DNA from: Bacillota bacterium | Lineage (GTDB): Bacteria > Bacillota > Clostridia > Oscillospirales > Oscillospiraceae | Assembly (NCBI GenBank): GCA_021199635.1 | Contig: JAJQHS010000111.1 | Coordinates: forward strand, 1 to 57,115 | Direction of reading: 5' to 3' | Length of the DNA stretch: 57,115 nucleotides | In this document: positions 1 to 8,184 of the stretch, one piece after another | Layout: each line of letters starts with the position of its first letter | How positions within the stretch are numbered: position 1 is the first letter of the stretch | Position numbers and translations under genes: made by a program | Notes under the pieces: model-generated | Database searches by the model: none | What the model was told of the DNA's origin: nothing | What the model saw: the letters and a program-made list of their open reading frames with translations, nothing else

Positions 1-230
1 GGCTCCACCGTCGGGTCGGGGCGGATGTCCACGCCTCCGGGAGCGTCCGCCTGCACGTCGTCCACGGGGGTCAGTGCAGCGGAGGGGTCGTTCAGCTGCG
101 GATCGTCGGTGGTGGTCATGCTTCGGTAGTACAGATAGCCGGAAATCCCAATGGCAGCAGCGCATAGGATCAGGGCTATGTAGTAGCCCTTACCGGAGAA
201 GCTGCGGCCGGTGTGTTTGCTGTTTTTCAT
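1..230 (-). CDS. Membrane-anchored protein, 5' end only (possible M23/SpoIIQ-like)
   Basis: This is the N-terminal part of a protein that runs off the left edge. The ATG is at 228-230, with a GGAGGTG ribosome binding site 5-8 bases upstream. The visible 76 residues begin MKNSKHTGRSFSGKGYYIAL. A short basic head is followed by one hydrophobic segment (about residues 15-34) and then an acidic, proline-rich linker, which gives a cytoplasm-in, extracellular-out topology. This head resembles clostridial M23 peptidase or SpoIIQ-like proteins, but the catalytic part is outside the window, so the family is a guess. Confidence 0.6.
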   Translation of the reverse strand, partial: MKNSKHTGRSFSGKGYYIALILCAAAIGISGYLYYRSMTTTDDPQLNDPSAALTPVDDVQADAPGGVDIRPDPTVE

Positions 231-308
231 TTTTCAGCACCTCCGAAGCTAAGTATTTCCAGAACTGGAAAAAATAAACCCAAATCCCGATTATTTTTCA
301 AATTTACA

Positions 309-336
309 TTGACAAAGGAAAAATTTCCGGTATATT
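309..336 (+). promoter_or_regulatory. Promoter of potABCD
   Basis: TTGACA at 309-314 and TATATT at 331-336 are separated by 16 bp. The site lies about 80 bases upstream of potA and is the only good sigma-A match in the gap. The spacer contains the short palindrome GGAAATTTCC-like run around 318-329. Confidence 0.7.
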
Positions 337-348
337 TATACACATGAT

Positions 349-381
349 GCCGAAATGCGGCGGCTTCCGCCCCATTTCGGC
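349..381 (+). promoter_or_regulatory. Leader hairpin of the pot operon
   Basis: GCCGAAATG at 349-357 pairs with CATTTCGGC at 373-381. An inner GGCGG/CCGCC helix lies in the loop, so the whole element folds into one long stem. It starts within about 10 bases of the predicted transcription start and has no U-tract, so it is not a terminator. It may stabilise the 5' end or take part in regulation; that role is inferred. Confidence 0.5.
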
Positions 382-417
382 AAATTAAGAAATTAACAAA
401 AGAAACGGGGGAGGATA

Positions 418-1539
418 ATGTCCAAGGAACTCATCAGGCTCCGGGATCTTACCATGGAGTTCGACGGGGAGCGTGTACTCGACGGCATCAATCTTTACAT
501 CAACGATCATGAATTTTTAACTCTGCTTGGCCCATCCGGCTGCGGCAAAACCACCACACTGCGGATCATCGGCGGATTTCTGACGCCCACATCCGGTACG
601 GTGACCTTTGACGGCCAGCGCATCAATGATGTGCCGCCCTATCAGCGGCAGATCAACACGGTGTTCCAGCGCTACGCCCTGTTCCCGCATATGAATGTGT
701 TCGACAACATCGCATTCGGGCTGCGGGTGGCAAAGGTGCCCAAGGAGGAGGTCAACCAGCGGGTCAACCAAATGCTGGAGACGGTCAGTCTGAAGGGCTA
801 CGGCCATCGCAGCATTTCCGCCCTTTCCGGCGGGCAGCAGCAGCGGGTGGCCATCGCCCGGGCGCTGATCAACCGCCCCAAGGTGCTGCTGCTGGACGAA
901 CCGCTGGGCGCGCTGGATCTGCGTCTGCGCAAGGATATGCAGAACGAGCTGAAACGGATCCAGCAGGCCATGGGGATCACCTTTATCTACGTGACCCATG
1001 ACCAGGAGGAGGCGCTGTCCATGTCCGATACGGTCGTGGTCATGGACAAGGGGCGCATCCAGCAGATCGGAAGGCCAGAGGATATCTATAACGAGCCGAA
1101 GAACGCCTTCGTGGCGGATTTTATCGGCGAAAGCAATATTCTGGACGGCGTTATGCTGTCGGATTATAAGGTGCGCTTCTTCGGCCGCACCTTTGACTGC
1201 GTGGACAAGGGCTTCGCGCCCAACGAAAGCGTGGACGTGGTCATCCGCCCGGAGGATATTGACATCGTCCCGCCGGACGGCGGGCACCTGGTGGGTGAGG
1301 TCACGGGCATCACCTTCAAGGGGCTGAATTACGACATCATTGTGGATTTCAAGGGATTCAAATGGCTGATCCAGACCACGGATTACCACGGCGTCGGCGA
1401 ATCCATCGGCATCCGGCTGAACCCGGAGGATATCCACATCATGCACAAGAGCGAGTATTCCGGTATGTTTGGCGACTACAGCTCCTACTCCGCGGAGTAT
1501 GACGAGCTGGCGGAGGGTGCCGATGATGAGGCGGAATAA
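418..1539 (+). CDS. potA: Spermidine/putrescine ABC transporter ATP-binding protein
   Basis: This is the cytoplasmic ATPase that powers polyamine uptake with PotB, PotC and PotD. In its 373 residues I see the Walker A GPSGCGKT (38-45), Q-loop [10 protein letters not shown] (82-91), signature LSGGQQQR (136-143) and Walker B LLLDEP (157-162). The C-terminal TOBE-type regulatory region contains the IRPEDI motif (about 275), as expected for PotA. A GGGGGAGG ribosome binding site precedes the ATG. It is the first gene of potABCD; its stop overlaps the start of potB. The acidic C-terminus (EGADDEAE) is slightly longer than usual. Confidence 0.95.
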   Translation: MSKELIRLRDLTMEFDGERVLDGINLYINDHEFLTLLGPSGCGKTTTLRIIGGFLTPTSGTVTFDGQRINDVPPYQRQINTVFQRYALFPHMNVFDNIAFGLRVAKVPKEEVNQRVNQMLETVSLKGYGHRSISALSGGQQQRVAIARALINRPKVLLLDEPLGALDLRLRKDMQNELKRIQQAMGITFIYVTHDQEEALSMSDTVVVMDKGRIQQIGRPEDIYNEPKNAFVADFIGESNILDGVMLSDYKVRFFGRTFDCVDKGFAPNESVDVVIRPEDIDIVPPDGGHLVGEVTGITFKGLNYDIIVDFKGFKWLIQTTDYHGVGESIGIRLNPEDIHIMHKSEYSGMFGDYSSYSAEYDELAEGADDEAE

Positions 1540-2350
1540 GACGGTTCTTCTCAGCGTGCCGTACATCCTGTGGATGGTGGCGTTTACCCTGATCCCGCTG
1601 GGCGTTGTGGGCTACTACGCCCTGACGGACCCGGACACCGGCGCGTTCACCTGGGGCAATTTGCAGGCGCTGGGCACCTACCTGCCGGTATTTGGCGAAT
1701 CCATTGCCTATTCTGTGGTTTCCGCCCTGATCTGCCTGGTCCTGGGCTATCCGGTGGCCTATTTCATCGCCCAACGGGGGCCGGTGGCGCAGAAGCTACT
1801 GTACATGCTGGTCATGCTGCCGATGTGCATGAGCTTCCTGCTGCGCACGCTGGCCTGGGTCGCGCTGCTGCAGGACACGGGCATCATCAATCAGATCCTG
1901 CAGGCGCTGGGGATCGGGCAGATGAAGCTCATCCGCACCCCCGGCGCGGTGGTCCTGGGCATGGTGTATAACTATCTGCCTTATATGATCCTGCCGCTGT
2001 ACGCCATCCTGGTCAAGATGGACAACCGGCTGATCGAGGCGGCGGAGGACCTGGGCTGCACCCCGGTGCAGACGTTCCTGCGGGTGATCCTGCCGCTGTC
2101 CATGCCGGGCATCGTATCCGGCATAACCATGGTGTTTGTACCGGCAGTGTCCACCTTCTACATCTCCCAGAAGCTGGGCGGGGCGGACACGGTGCTGATC
2201 GGCGACGTGATCGAGCGGCTGTTCAAGCAGGGGGACAACGCCAACCTGGGCGCGGCGCTGAGCCTGCTGCTGATGGTGCTGGTGCTGGTGTGTACCGGTC
2301 TGATGAACCGGCTCACCGGCTCCGACGGAGAGGATGTGGTGGTCGTATGA
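1523..2350 (+). CDS. potB: Spermidine/putrescine ABC transporter permease PotB
   Basis: One of the two integral membrane permeases of the polyamine importer, about six membrane segments in 275 residues. The EAA loop that contacts PotA is clear ([20 protein letters not shown]). A longer open frame exists upstream, but the ATG at 1523 (or the adjacent one at 1526) has a GGAGGG ribosome binding site and fits the family N-terminus. It overlaps the end of potA by 17 bases and shares an ATGA stop/start with potC, which points to translational coupling. Confidence 0.93.
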   Translation: MMRRNKTVLLSVPYILWMVAFTLIPLGVVGYYALTDPDTGAFTWGNLQALGTYLPVFGESIAYSVVSALICLVLGYPVAYFIAQRGPVAQKLLYMLVMLPMCMSFLLRTLAWVALLQDTGIINQILQALGIGQMKLIRTPGAVVLGMVYNYLPYMILPLYAILVKMDNRLIEAAEDLGCTPVQTFLRVILPLSMPGIVSGITMVFVPAVSTFYISQKLGGADTVLIGDVIERLFKQGDNANLGAALSLLLMVLVLVCTGLMNRLTGSDGEDVVVV

Positions 2351-3171
2351 AGAAAACCGGCCGGGTCCTCACCATCCTGATTTTCATTTTCCTGTATATT
2401 CCCATGGCGGTGCTGATCGTCGGCTCCTTCAACGAGGGCAAGAGCCTCGCCCGGTTCGACGGATTCACCTTTGAGCAGTACGCCGAGCTTTTCCGGGATC
2501 AGGAGCTGCTCCAGCTGTTGGCCAACTCCCTGATCATCTCCATCCTGGCAAGCTCCATCGCCACGGCGTTCGGCACGGTGGCATCGCTTGGCATCCAGAA
2601 CCTGGGGCCGCGGATGCGCAGGACAGTCATGCGCCTGACGGACATCCCGATGACCAATCCGGAGATCGTCACCGGCATTTCCCTGTCGCTGCTGTTCGTT
2701 TTCGTGGGCACCAAGCTGCTGGGCCAGCGGAACAGCCTGACCTTCTGGACGCTGCTGATCGCCCATATCACCTTCAATCTGCCCTATGTCATCCTGAACG
2801 TGATGCCCAAGCTGAGCCAGATGGATAGCTCCCTGACGGACGCGGCCATGGACCTGGGCTGCACCCCTTTGCAGGCCTTCTTCAAGGTGACGCTGCCGGA
2901 GATCCTGCCAGGCGTGGCGGCAGGCTTTATCATGGCCTTTACCATGAGCCTGGATGATTTCGTGATCAGCTATTTTGTGACGGGCATGGACTTTGTCACG
3001 CTTCCGGTGGAGATTTACAACTACACCAAGAAGCCGATTCCGCCGAAAATCTACGCCATGTTCACACTGCTGTTCCTGCTGATCCTGGCGCTGATGATCG
3101 CCATGAACCTGCTGCAGCTCCGGTCCGACCGGAAGAAGCAGCTGACCGCAGAGCAGGGAGGGGCAAGATGA
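2347..3171 (+). CDS. potC: Spermidine/putrescine ABC transporter permease PotC
   Basis: Second permease of the polyamine importer, 274 residues, about six membrane segments. The EAA-type loop reads DAAMDLGCTPLQAFFKVTLP. The start at 2347 sits in an ATGA overlap with the potB stop; the extra upstream codons of the open frame are not family-like. Its stop overlaps the potD start in the same way. PotB and PotC are expected to form the heterodimeric channel. Confidence 0.93.
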   Translation: MKKTGRVLTILIFIFLYIPMAVLIVGSFNEGKSLARFDGFTFEQYAELFRDQELLQLLANSLIISILASSIATAFGTVASLGIQNLGPRMRRTVMRLTDIPMTNPEIVTGISLSLLFVFVGTKLLGQRNSLTFWTLLIAHITFNLPYVILNVMPKLSQMDSSLTDAAMDLGCTPLQAFFKVTLPEILPGVAAGFIMAFTMSLDDFVISYFVTGMDFVTLPVEIYNYTKKPIPPKIYAMFTLLFLLILALMIAMNLLQLRSDRKKQLTAEQGGAR

Positions 3172-4247
3172 AGAGAATAATGGCCATTTTCCTGGCGGCC
3201 CTTGTGGCGCTTTGCGCCGCCGGATGCACCCAGGCTTCCGGCACTTCGGACGGCCGGATCACCCTGAACGTCTACAACTGGGGGCAGTACATTTCCGACG
3301 GCAGCGACGGCTGCCTGGATGTGATCGCCGCCTTTGAGGAAGCCTACCCCAACATCAAGGTCAATTATACCACCTACGACTCCAACGAGGTCATGTACAC
3401 CAAGCTGGCCGGGGGCGGCATCACCGTGGATGTGATTTTCCCCTCGGATTACATGGTGGCCAGGATGATCGACGAGGGGCTCCTGCTGGAGCTGAATTTC
3501 GACAATATCCCCAACTACCAGTATGTGGACGATGCGTTCAAGAACACCGCCTACGACCCGGAAAACCGCTACTCCGTCCCCTACACCTGGGGCACGGTGG
3601 GCATCATCTACAATACGAAGTATGTGGATGAGGAGGATGTCACCGGCTGGGAGCTGCTGTGGAATGAAAAGTACGACGACAAGATCCTGATGTTCGACAA
3701 TTCCCGGGATGCTTTCGGCATCGCCGAGCTGCTGCTGGGCTACAGCCTGAACACCACGGACCCCCAGCAGCTGCAGGCCTGCGCAGAGCTGCTGGCGCAG
3801 CAGAAGCCCCTGGTGCAGCAGTACGTCATGGACCAGATTTTCGACCTGATGGAAAATGAGGAGGCCTGGATCGCGCCATACTATGCCGGGGACTACCTGG
3901 TGATGGCGGAGGAAAACGAGGCATTGGAATTCTACCTGCCGGAGAGCCAGGGCTTCAACCTGTTCATCGACGCCATGTGCATCCCCACCTGCTGCCAGGA
4001 GAAGGAGGCGGCGGAGCTGTTCATCAACTTCCTGTGCGACCCGGAGATCGCCGGCGGGAACATGGAGTGGATCGCCTACAGCACGCCCATTTCCGCGGCT
4101 AAGGAATACATGCCGGAGGAAATGGTGGAAAGCGAGGTCGCCTACCCCAGCGATGAGCTGCTGGCCATGGGCAGCAGCTTCGATTACCTGCCCGGCTCAG
4201 TGAGCCGGTACATGGAGAGCCTGTTCCTGGAGGTTCGCATCCGGTAA
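3168..4247 (+). CDS. potD: Spermidine/putrescine-binding lipoprotein PotD
   Basis: Extracellular substrate-binding protein of the polyamine importer, 359 residues. It has a lipoprotein signal peptide with the lipobox LCAAGC, so Cys20 should be lipidated and hold it on the membrane. The mature part starts with LNVYNWGQYI, a PotD/PotF hallmark, and the length is normal for the family. The start overlaps the potC stop (ATGA). It ends the operon. The exact polyamine specificity cannot be read from sequence alone. Confidence 0.93.
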   Translation: MKRIMAIFLAALVALCAAGCTQASGTSDGRITLNVYNWGQYISDGSDGCLDVIAAFEEAYPNIKVNYTTYDSNEVMYTKLAGGGITVDVIFPSDYMVARMIDEGLLLELNFDNIPNYQYVDDAFKNTAYDPENRYSVPYTWGTVGIIYNTKYVDEEDVTGWELLWNEKYDDKILMFDNSRDAFGIAELLLGYSLNTTDPQQLQACAELLAQQKPLVQQYVMDQIFDLMENEEAWIAPYYAGDYLVMAEENEALEFYLPESQGFNLFIDAMCIPTCCQEKEAAELFINFLCDPEIAGGNMEWIAYSTPISAAKEYMPEEMVESEVAYPSDELLAMGSSFDYLPGSVSRYMESLFLEVRIR

Positions 4248-4533
4248 TAAAAAAACGCCCCTGCGGGCGCAAAAAAGAAATAACCCTTGACGGACCGAAA
4301 ACCTTGCCGCCAAGGGTTATTTCTCTGAATTCTTGGGTTCAATCATTGGGTAACCTCGCTTTCTGCAGTTTTCCGACAGTCGGAGCGAATCGGTTTTACC
4401 TGTACATTGGACTCACCCTTTCTGACTATAATTTACCACACCGGCCGGGCGAATGCAAGATGGAAAGCTCCACAAAAATATCGCCCGCGCTTTGTGGAAA
4501 TCACAGAAAAATCCGGCCGGGCGCAGATCGCTG
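4248..4533. other. Non-coding gap after potD with inverted repeats
   Basis: No convincing gene lies here. A small hairpin CGCCC-ctgc-GGGCG (4256-4269) is flanked by A-runs on the plus strand, so its U-tract lies on the minus strand, where it could stop transcripts reading through from 4616. A 14-bp perfect inverted repeat follows: AGAAATAACCCTTG at 4276-4289 and CAAGGGTTATTTCT at 4311-4324, with a 21-base loop. Neither looks like a standard terminator for potD. Bases 4325-4533 show no clear feature. Confidence 0.6.
4276..4324. repeat. 14-bp perfect inverted repeat
   Basis: The arms are 4276-4289 and 4311-4324 with a 21-base loop. No T-run follows on either side. It could be a weak terminator, an old recombination site or a structured RNA segment; I cannot choose between these. 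Confidence 0.7.
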
Positions 4534-4563
4534 TTGACAGGCTTCGCCGCGCTTTGGTATAAT
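4534..4563 (+). promoter_or_regulatory. Orphan consensus promoter facing a convergent gene
   Basis: TTGACA at 4534-4539 and TATAAT at 4558-4563, spacer 18 bp, both boxes perfect. No plus-strand gene follows; the transcript would start near 4570, fold at once into the hairpin at 4574-4604, then run antisense to the 77-residue gene on the minus strand. It may drive a small or antisense RNA. Confidence 0.6.
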
Positions 4564-4573
4564 AAATCTGTTA

Positions 4574-4604
4574 GGGCCGGCGCATGGAACACATGCGCCG
4601 GCCC
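4574..4604 (-). terminator. Terminator of the amino acid ABC operon
   Basis: A perfect 13-bp stem, GGGCCGGCGCATG against CATGCGCCGGCCC, with a 5-base loop, lies just past the 77-residue gene on the minus strand. The following T-rich stretch is interrupted (TAACAGATTTATT), so termination may be imperfect. The same hairpin would form at the 5' end of any RNA from the promoter at 4534-4563. Confidence 0.65.
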
Positions 4605-4615
4605 CGTTGGTTTGC

Positions 4616-4849
4616 TTATTCCTGCGGCGGCTTTTTCATCTGATAGATCAGATAGTCCAGGCAGTCAATGCGCTTCTGGTCGTCATGGAGGCACTCCAGC
4701 AGGCAGCGGCGGTGCTGCCGGAGCAGCTTCTCCGCCAGAACCATCTGCCCGCAGTCCAGATGGCTCAAAAAGCCCGCGATGGTCGCGTCGTCGCAGCCGG
4801 CGTCCTTCAGATTTTCAATGATCGAATCTCTGGATTGGGTAGGATCCAT
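4616..4849 (-). CDS. Small conserved protein of unknown function (77 aa)
   Basis: It encodes 77 residues, mostly helical by composition, starting MDPTQSRDSIIENLKDAGCD. The ATG is preceded by a strong GGAGGTGG site. Three or four cysteines and the segment HDDQKRIDCLDYLIYQ recall a family of short clostridial proteins annotated only as hypothetical. It is the last gene of the amino acid ABC operon, 35 bases after the binding-protein gene and just before the terminator. Its role is not known; a link with the transporter is only positional. Confidence 0.75.
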   Translation of the reverse strand: MDPTQSRDSIIENLKDAGCDDATIAGFLSHLDCGQMVLAEKLLRQHRRCLLECLHDDQKRIDCLDYLIYQMKKPPQE

Positions 4850-4884
4850 ATTCGGGCCACCTCCTGCGTGTAAAATCTGCCTGC

Positions 4885-5688
4885 TCAGTCGGACATCTGG
4901 GAAATGTCCCGGCCAAAATACTTGATGGAAAGCTCGGTCAGGGTGCCGTCCTCGGAAAGCTCAGTCAGCGCCTGGTTGACAGCTGCCAGCAGAGAGGCGG
5001 TCTCCTCGCCCTTGCGCATGGGGATGGCGGTCTGGTTGGCGTCCTCCGTCAGCACGGCGATCTTGATGGCCGCGTCGGGATGGGCTTCCATGTAGTCGTA
5101 GTAGGTCATCTCGGAGTTCAGCGTGGCGTCGATCCGCCCGTTGAGCAGCAGCTGGAAGGTCTGGTTCAGGTCGTCCACGCCGGTGACGGTGGCGCCGTAG
5201 GACTCCGCCAGCTTGGCATAGGTGCTGGAGATGGTGTTGGCAGTGGTTTTCCCCGCCAGATCCTCCAGGGACTGAATCTCATCATTGGTGTCCAGGGTGA
5301 TCACCGCGGTGCGGTTGTAGGCGTAGGGGATGGAGAAATCGTAGGTTAGCTGCCGCTCCTCGTCGATGTCCACGCCGTTTACCAGAATGTCGTAGCGCCC
5401 GTCGGAAAGGCCAGCCAGCAGGCCGTCCCACTCGCCCTCCACGAACTGGACCTCCACGCCCAGCTTCTCGGCAATGGCGGTGGCGACCTCCACGTCGTAG
5501 CCTACCAGGTTGTCGTCCTCGTCATGGTAGGTCCAGGGGGACCAGGTACCCTCCATGGCCACGATAATGTAGCCCCGCTCCTGGATGGTCTCCAGCAGGT
5601 CGCCGCTCTCTTCCTGCCCGCTGCATCCGGCCAGAGCCAGCAGCATCACGATGCACAGGGCCAATGCTGCGATTTTTGTGATTTTCAT
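4885..5688 (-). CDS. Polar amino acid ABC transporter substrate-binding lipoprotein
   Basis: Extracellular binding protein of family 3 type (glutamine/cystine-like), 267 residues. The signal peptide ends in the lipobox LALAGC, with Cys22 as the lipid anchor. The mature domain shows typical family motifs such as GYDVEVATAIAEKLGVEVQFV and the mid-protein segment DILVNGVDID. The start has an AAGGAGAGG site. It follows the ATPase gene (27 bases) in the order permease, ATPase, binding protein. The substrate may be cystine or another polar amino acid; sequence alone does not decide. Confidence 0.9.
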   Translation of the reverse strand: MKITKIAALALCIVMLLALAGCSGQEESGDLLETIQERGYIIVAMEGTWSPWTYHDEDDNLVGYDVEVATAIAEKLGVEVQFVEGEWDGLLAGLSDGRYDILVNGVDIDEERQLTYDFSIPYAYNRTAVITLDTNDEIQSLEDLAGKTTANTISSTYAKLAESYGATVTGVDDLNQTFQLLLNGRIDATLNSEMTYYDYMEAHPDAAIKIAVLTEDANQTAIPMRKGEETASLLAAVNQALTELSEDGTLTELSIKYFGRDISQMSD

Positions 5689-5714
5689 AGTGTCCTCTCC
5701 TTTTCGAAAGATGA

Positions 5715-6452
5715 TTATTCACCGTCCAGCGTGCGCAGGAACGCCTGCGTCCGCGCAAGCCGGGGGTTTTCAAAGAATTCCCGGGAAGAACCCGTCTCCA
5801 CCACTACACCGTCCTCCATGAAGATGACCTTGTTGGACGCGGTGCGGGCGAAGTTCATCTCGTGGGTGACCACCAGCATGGTCATCCCCTCCTGCGCCAG
5901 CTGGCGCATAACGGCCAGCACCTCCCCGGTCAGCTCCGGGTCCAGGGCGGAGGTCGGCTCGTCGAAATAGATGATCTCCGGCTGGGCCGCCAGCGCCCGG
6001 GCGATGGCCACCCGCTGCTGCTGGCCGCCGGAAAGCTGGCTGGGGTAATAGTCGCTGCGGTCGGAAAGCCCGACCTTTTCCAGCGCCTGCATCCCCCGCT
6101 CCCGCGCCTCCGCCTTGGGCATTTTCCGGGCGACGATCAGCCCCTCCGTCACATTTTCCAGGGCGGTTTTGTTCAGGAACAGGTTGTAGCTCTGGAATAC
6201 GAAAGCGGTTTTCCGCCGGATCGCGGAGATGTCCTTCCTGGACATATGCCCCAGGTCATAGCGCTCCCCGTCGAACAGCATGGTCCCGGCGTCCGCCTTT
6301 TCCAGGAAATTGATGCAGCGCAGCAGGGTGGTTTTCCCGGAGCCGCTGGGGCCCAGGATGGCCACCACGTCCCCCCGATCCACCTCCAGGCTTACGCCCT
6401 TGAGCACCGGCAGGGCGCCGAAGGATTTTTGAATGTTCTGTATTTCCAGCAT
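5715..6452 (-). CDS. Polar amino acid ABC transporter ATP-binding protein
   Basis: ATPase subunit, 245 residues, GlnQ/TcyC type. Visible motifs are Walker A GPSGSGKTT (34-42), signature [15 protein letters not shown] and Walker B IIYFDEPTSALD. The ATG is preceded by AAGGAGTG. It begins 4 bases after the permease stop, so translation is probably coupled. It acts at the inner face of the membrane with the permease encoded upstream. Confidence 0.92.
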   Translation of the reverse strand: MLEIQNIQKSFGALPVLKGVSLEVDRGDVVAILGPSGSGKTTLLRCINFLEKADAGTMLFDGERYDLGHMSRKDISAIRRKTAFVFQSYNLFLNKTALENVTEGLIVARKMPKAEARERGMQALEKVGLSDRSDYYPSQLSGGQQQRVAIARALAAQPEIIYFDEPTSALDPELTGEVLAVMRQLAQEGMTMLVVTHEMNFARTASNKVIFMEDGVVVETGSSREFFENPRLARTQAFLRTLDGE

Positions 6453-6456
6453 AGCT

Positions 6457-7134
6457 TCACTCCTTGGGTGTGCTGTAGGCGCTGAGCTTTTTCTCTCCCA
6501 CCCGCTGCAGCTTGGTCAGCACGGTGGAGAACATCAGGTAGATCAGCCCCACCTCGATGTACAGCGCCAGCGGCTCATAGGTGCGGGCCACGATCCGCTG
6601 GGTGGCCATGAACATTTCCGTCACCGTAATGTTGGAGGCCAGGGAGGTGTCCTTCACCATGGCAATCAGGGAATTGGACAAGGAGGGGAACGCTGTGCGC
6701 ATGGCCTGGGGCAGGACGATGTGGAAGATGGTCTGCAAATAGCTCATCCCTACGCATTCCCCCGCCTCCAGCTGCCCGGCGGGCACGGATTCCAGCGCCG
6801 CCCGGAGGATCTCCGCTGAGTAGGCGCCCTCGTTGATGGAGAATACGATCACCGCCGCGGGAAAAGGCTCCAGCACAATTCCCACCACCGGCAGGCCGTA
6901 AAACACCACGAACAGCTGCACCAGCAGCGGTGTCCCGCGGATGATCCATATGTAGAACCGGGCGATCTGCTTGAGGATGCGGATATTGGCGAACTGAACC
7001 AGCGCTGTCACCGTGCCGATGAGGAACGCCAGGGTAAAGGAGATCGCCGTCAGGGGGATGGTCATGGTCAGCCCGGGCAGCAGTATTTTCCAGAAGGAAT
7101 CCACGAGGATTTCCCATACGCGTGCAGAAATCAT
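6457..7134 (-). CDS. Polar amino acid ABC transporter permease
   Basis: Membrane subunit of the HisMQ/GlnP/TcyB type, 225 residues. The motifs RGTPLLVQLFVVFYGLP and the EAA-like loop EAGECVGMSYLQTIFHIVLPQA are typical. The ATG at 7134 is spaced 8 bases from GGAG and is preferred over an upstream GTG at 7143 that abuts the ribosome binding site. A single permease gene suggests a homodimeric channel. It is the first gene of the operon and is divergent from the LysR gene. Confidence 0.92.
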   Translation of the reverse strand: MISARVWEILVDSFWKILLPGLTMTIPLTAISFTLAFLIGTVTALVQFANIRILKQIARFYIWIIRGTPLLVQLFVVFYGLPVVGIVLEPFPAAVIVFSINEGAYSAEILRAALESVPAGQLEAGECVGMSYLQTIFHIVLPQAMRTAFPSLSNSLIAMVKDTSLASNITVTEMFMATQRIVARTYEPLALYIEVGLIYLMFSTVLTKLQRVGEKKLSAYSTPKE

Positions 7135-7173
7135 TTCTCTCACTCCTGAAGATGGGTATCTTTTCCGGGCGTT

Positions 7174-7202
7174 ATTGTAGCCCGGCGGACGGAAAATAGC
7201 AA
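7174..7202 (-). promoter_or_regulatory. Promoter of the amino acid ABC operon
   Basis: Read on the minus strand: TTGCTA (7197-7202), 17-bp spacer, TACAAT (7174-7179). It lies back to back with the LysR promoter, about 28 bp apart, so a LysR-type regulator bound between them could control both. Confidence 0.65.
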
Positions 7203-7229
7203 ATACTTTGATTGGATATTCTTTTATGC

Positions 7230-7258
7230 TTTACAGGCATAGGAAAATGGGGTATAAT
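7230..7258 (+). promoter_or_regulatory. Promoter of the LysR-family gene
   Basis: TTTACA at 7230-7235 and a perfect TATAAT at 7253-7258 with a 17-bp spacer, 26 bases upstream of the start codon at 7284. Confidence 0.75.
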
Positions 7259-7283
7259 GAGGAAAACAGAAGGAGGGAACGCC

Positions 7284-8180
7284 ATGGAATTTCGGGTGCT
7301 GGAATATTTCCTGGCGGTGACCCGGGAGCAGAGCATTCTGGGGGCGGCGGAGTCGCTGCACCTGACCCAGCCCACATTGTCCCGGCAGCTGACGGCGCTG
7401 GAGCAGGAGCTGGGCAAGCAGCTCTTCATCCGGGGAAACCGGAAAATCACGCTGACGGAGGAGGGCATGCTCCTGCGGAAGCGGGCGGAGGAAATATTGG
7501 AGCTGGTGCGCAAGACCGAGGATGAGATTTCCCTGACCAGCGAGCGGATCGCCGGGGATATCCACATCGGCGCGGGGGAATCGGACGGGCTCCGCACGCT
7601 GATCAAGGCCGCCCGGGAGATCCGGGAGGCGTATCCGGAGGTGCATTTCCACATCGTCAGCGGGGACAAGGTGACGGTGCTGGAGGCGCTGGACCGGGGG
7701 CTGCTGGATTTCGGCATGGTGTTCGGCAGCGTGGACGCGTCCAGGTACGCGTTTCTGAAGATTCCCTACTCCGAGCGGTATGGCGTCCTGATGCCCCGGG
7801 AGGACCCACTATCGGAGAAGGCGCAGATCAATGCGGAGGACCTGTTCGGCAAGCCGCTGATCATCCCCCGGCAGCTGTGCGCCGATGGGGAGCTGCATGA
7901 GGTGCTGCGCTGCGATCCGGACAAGCTGGACATCGTCGCCTCCTACAACCTGCTGTTCAACGGCTCGCTGATGGTGGAGGAGGGGATGGGCTACGCCATT
8001 GGGCTGGATAAGATCATCCACACCACGGGGGACAGCCGCCTGTGCTTCCGGCCACTGTCTGTCCCGTTCTCCGTGGAGATGTGTGTGGTGTGGAAGAAGT
8101 ACCAGATATTGTCCCGGGCGGCGGAGCTGTTCCTGCGCCGCCTGCGGGAGGCGCAGAGCGCCGCCAACGAAAGGAGCTGA
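7284..8180 (+). CDS. LysR-family transcriptional regulator
   Basis: 298-residue regulator. Residues 1-60 form the winged helix-turn-helix of LysR proteins (MEFRVLEYFLAVTREQS, then ESLHLTQPTLSRQLTALEQELG). The rest is a periplasmic-binding-like effector domain. The ATG at 7284 has an AGGAGGG site and removes 24 unlikely residues of the longer open frame. It is transcribed away from the amino acid ABC operon, the usual arrangement for a LysR protein regulating its neighbour; the effector is unknown. The helicase gene follows after 4 bases, so the two may be co-transcribed. Confidence 0.93.
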   Translation: MEFRVLEYFLAVTREQSILGAAESLHLTQPTLSRQLTALEQELGKQLFIRGNRKITLTEEGMLLRKRAEEILELVRKTEDEISLTSERIAGDIHIGAGESDGLRTLIKAAREIREAYPEVHFHIVSGDKVTVLEALDRGLLDFGMVFGSVDASRYAFLKIPYSERYGVLMPREDPLSEKAQINAEDLFGKPLIIPRQLCADGELHEVLRCDPDKLDIVASYNLLFNGSLMVEEGMGYAIGLDKIIHTTGDSRLCFRPLSVPFSVEMCVVWKKYQILSRAAELFLRRLREAQSAANERS

Positions 8181-8184
8181 GCGG

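Noticed and set aside
4256-4269. CGCCC-ctgc-GGGCG hairpin as a terminator for potD
   Set aside because: On the plus strand it is followed by A and not T; the T-run is on the minus side.
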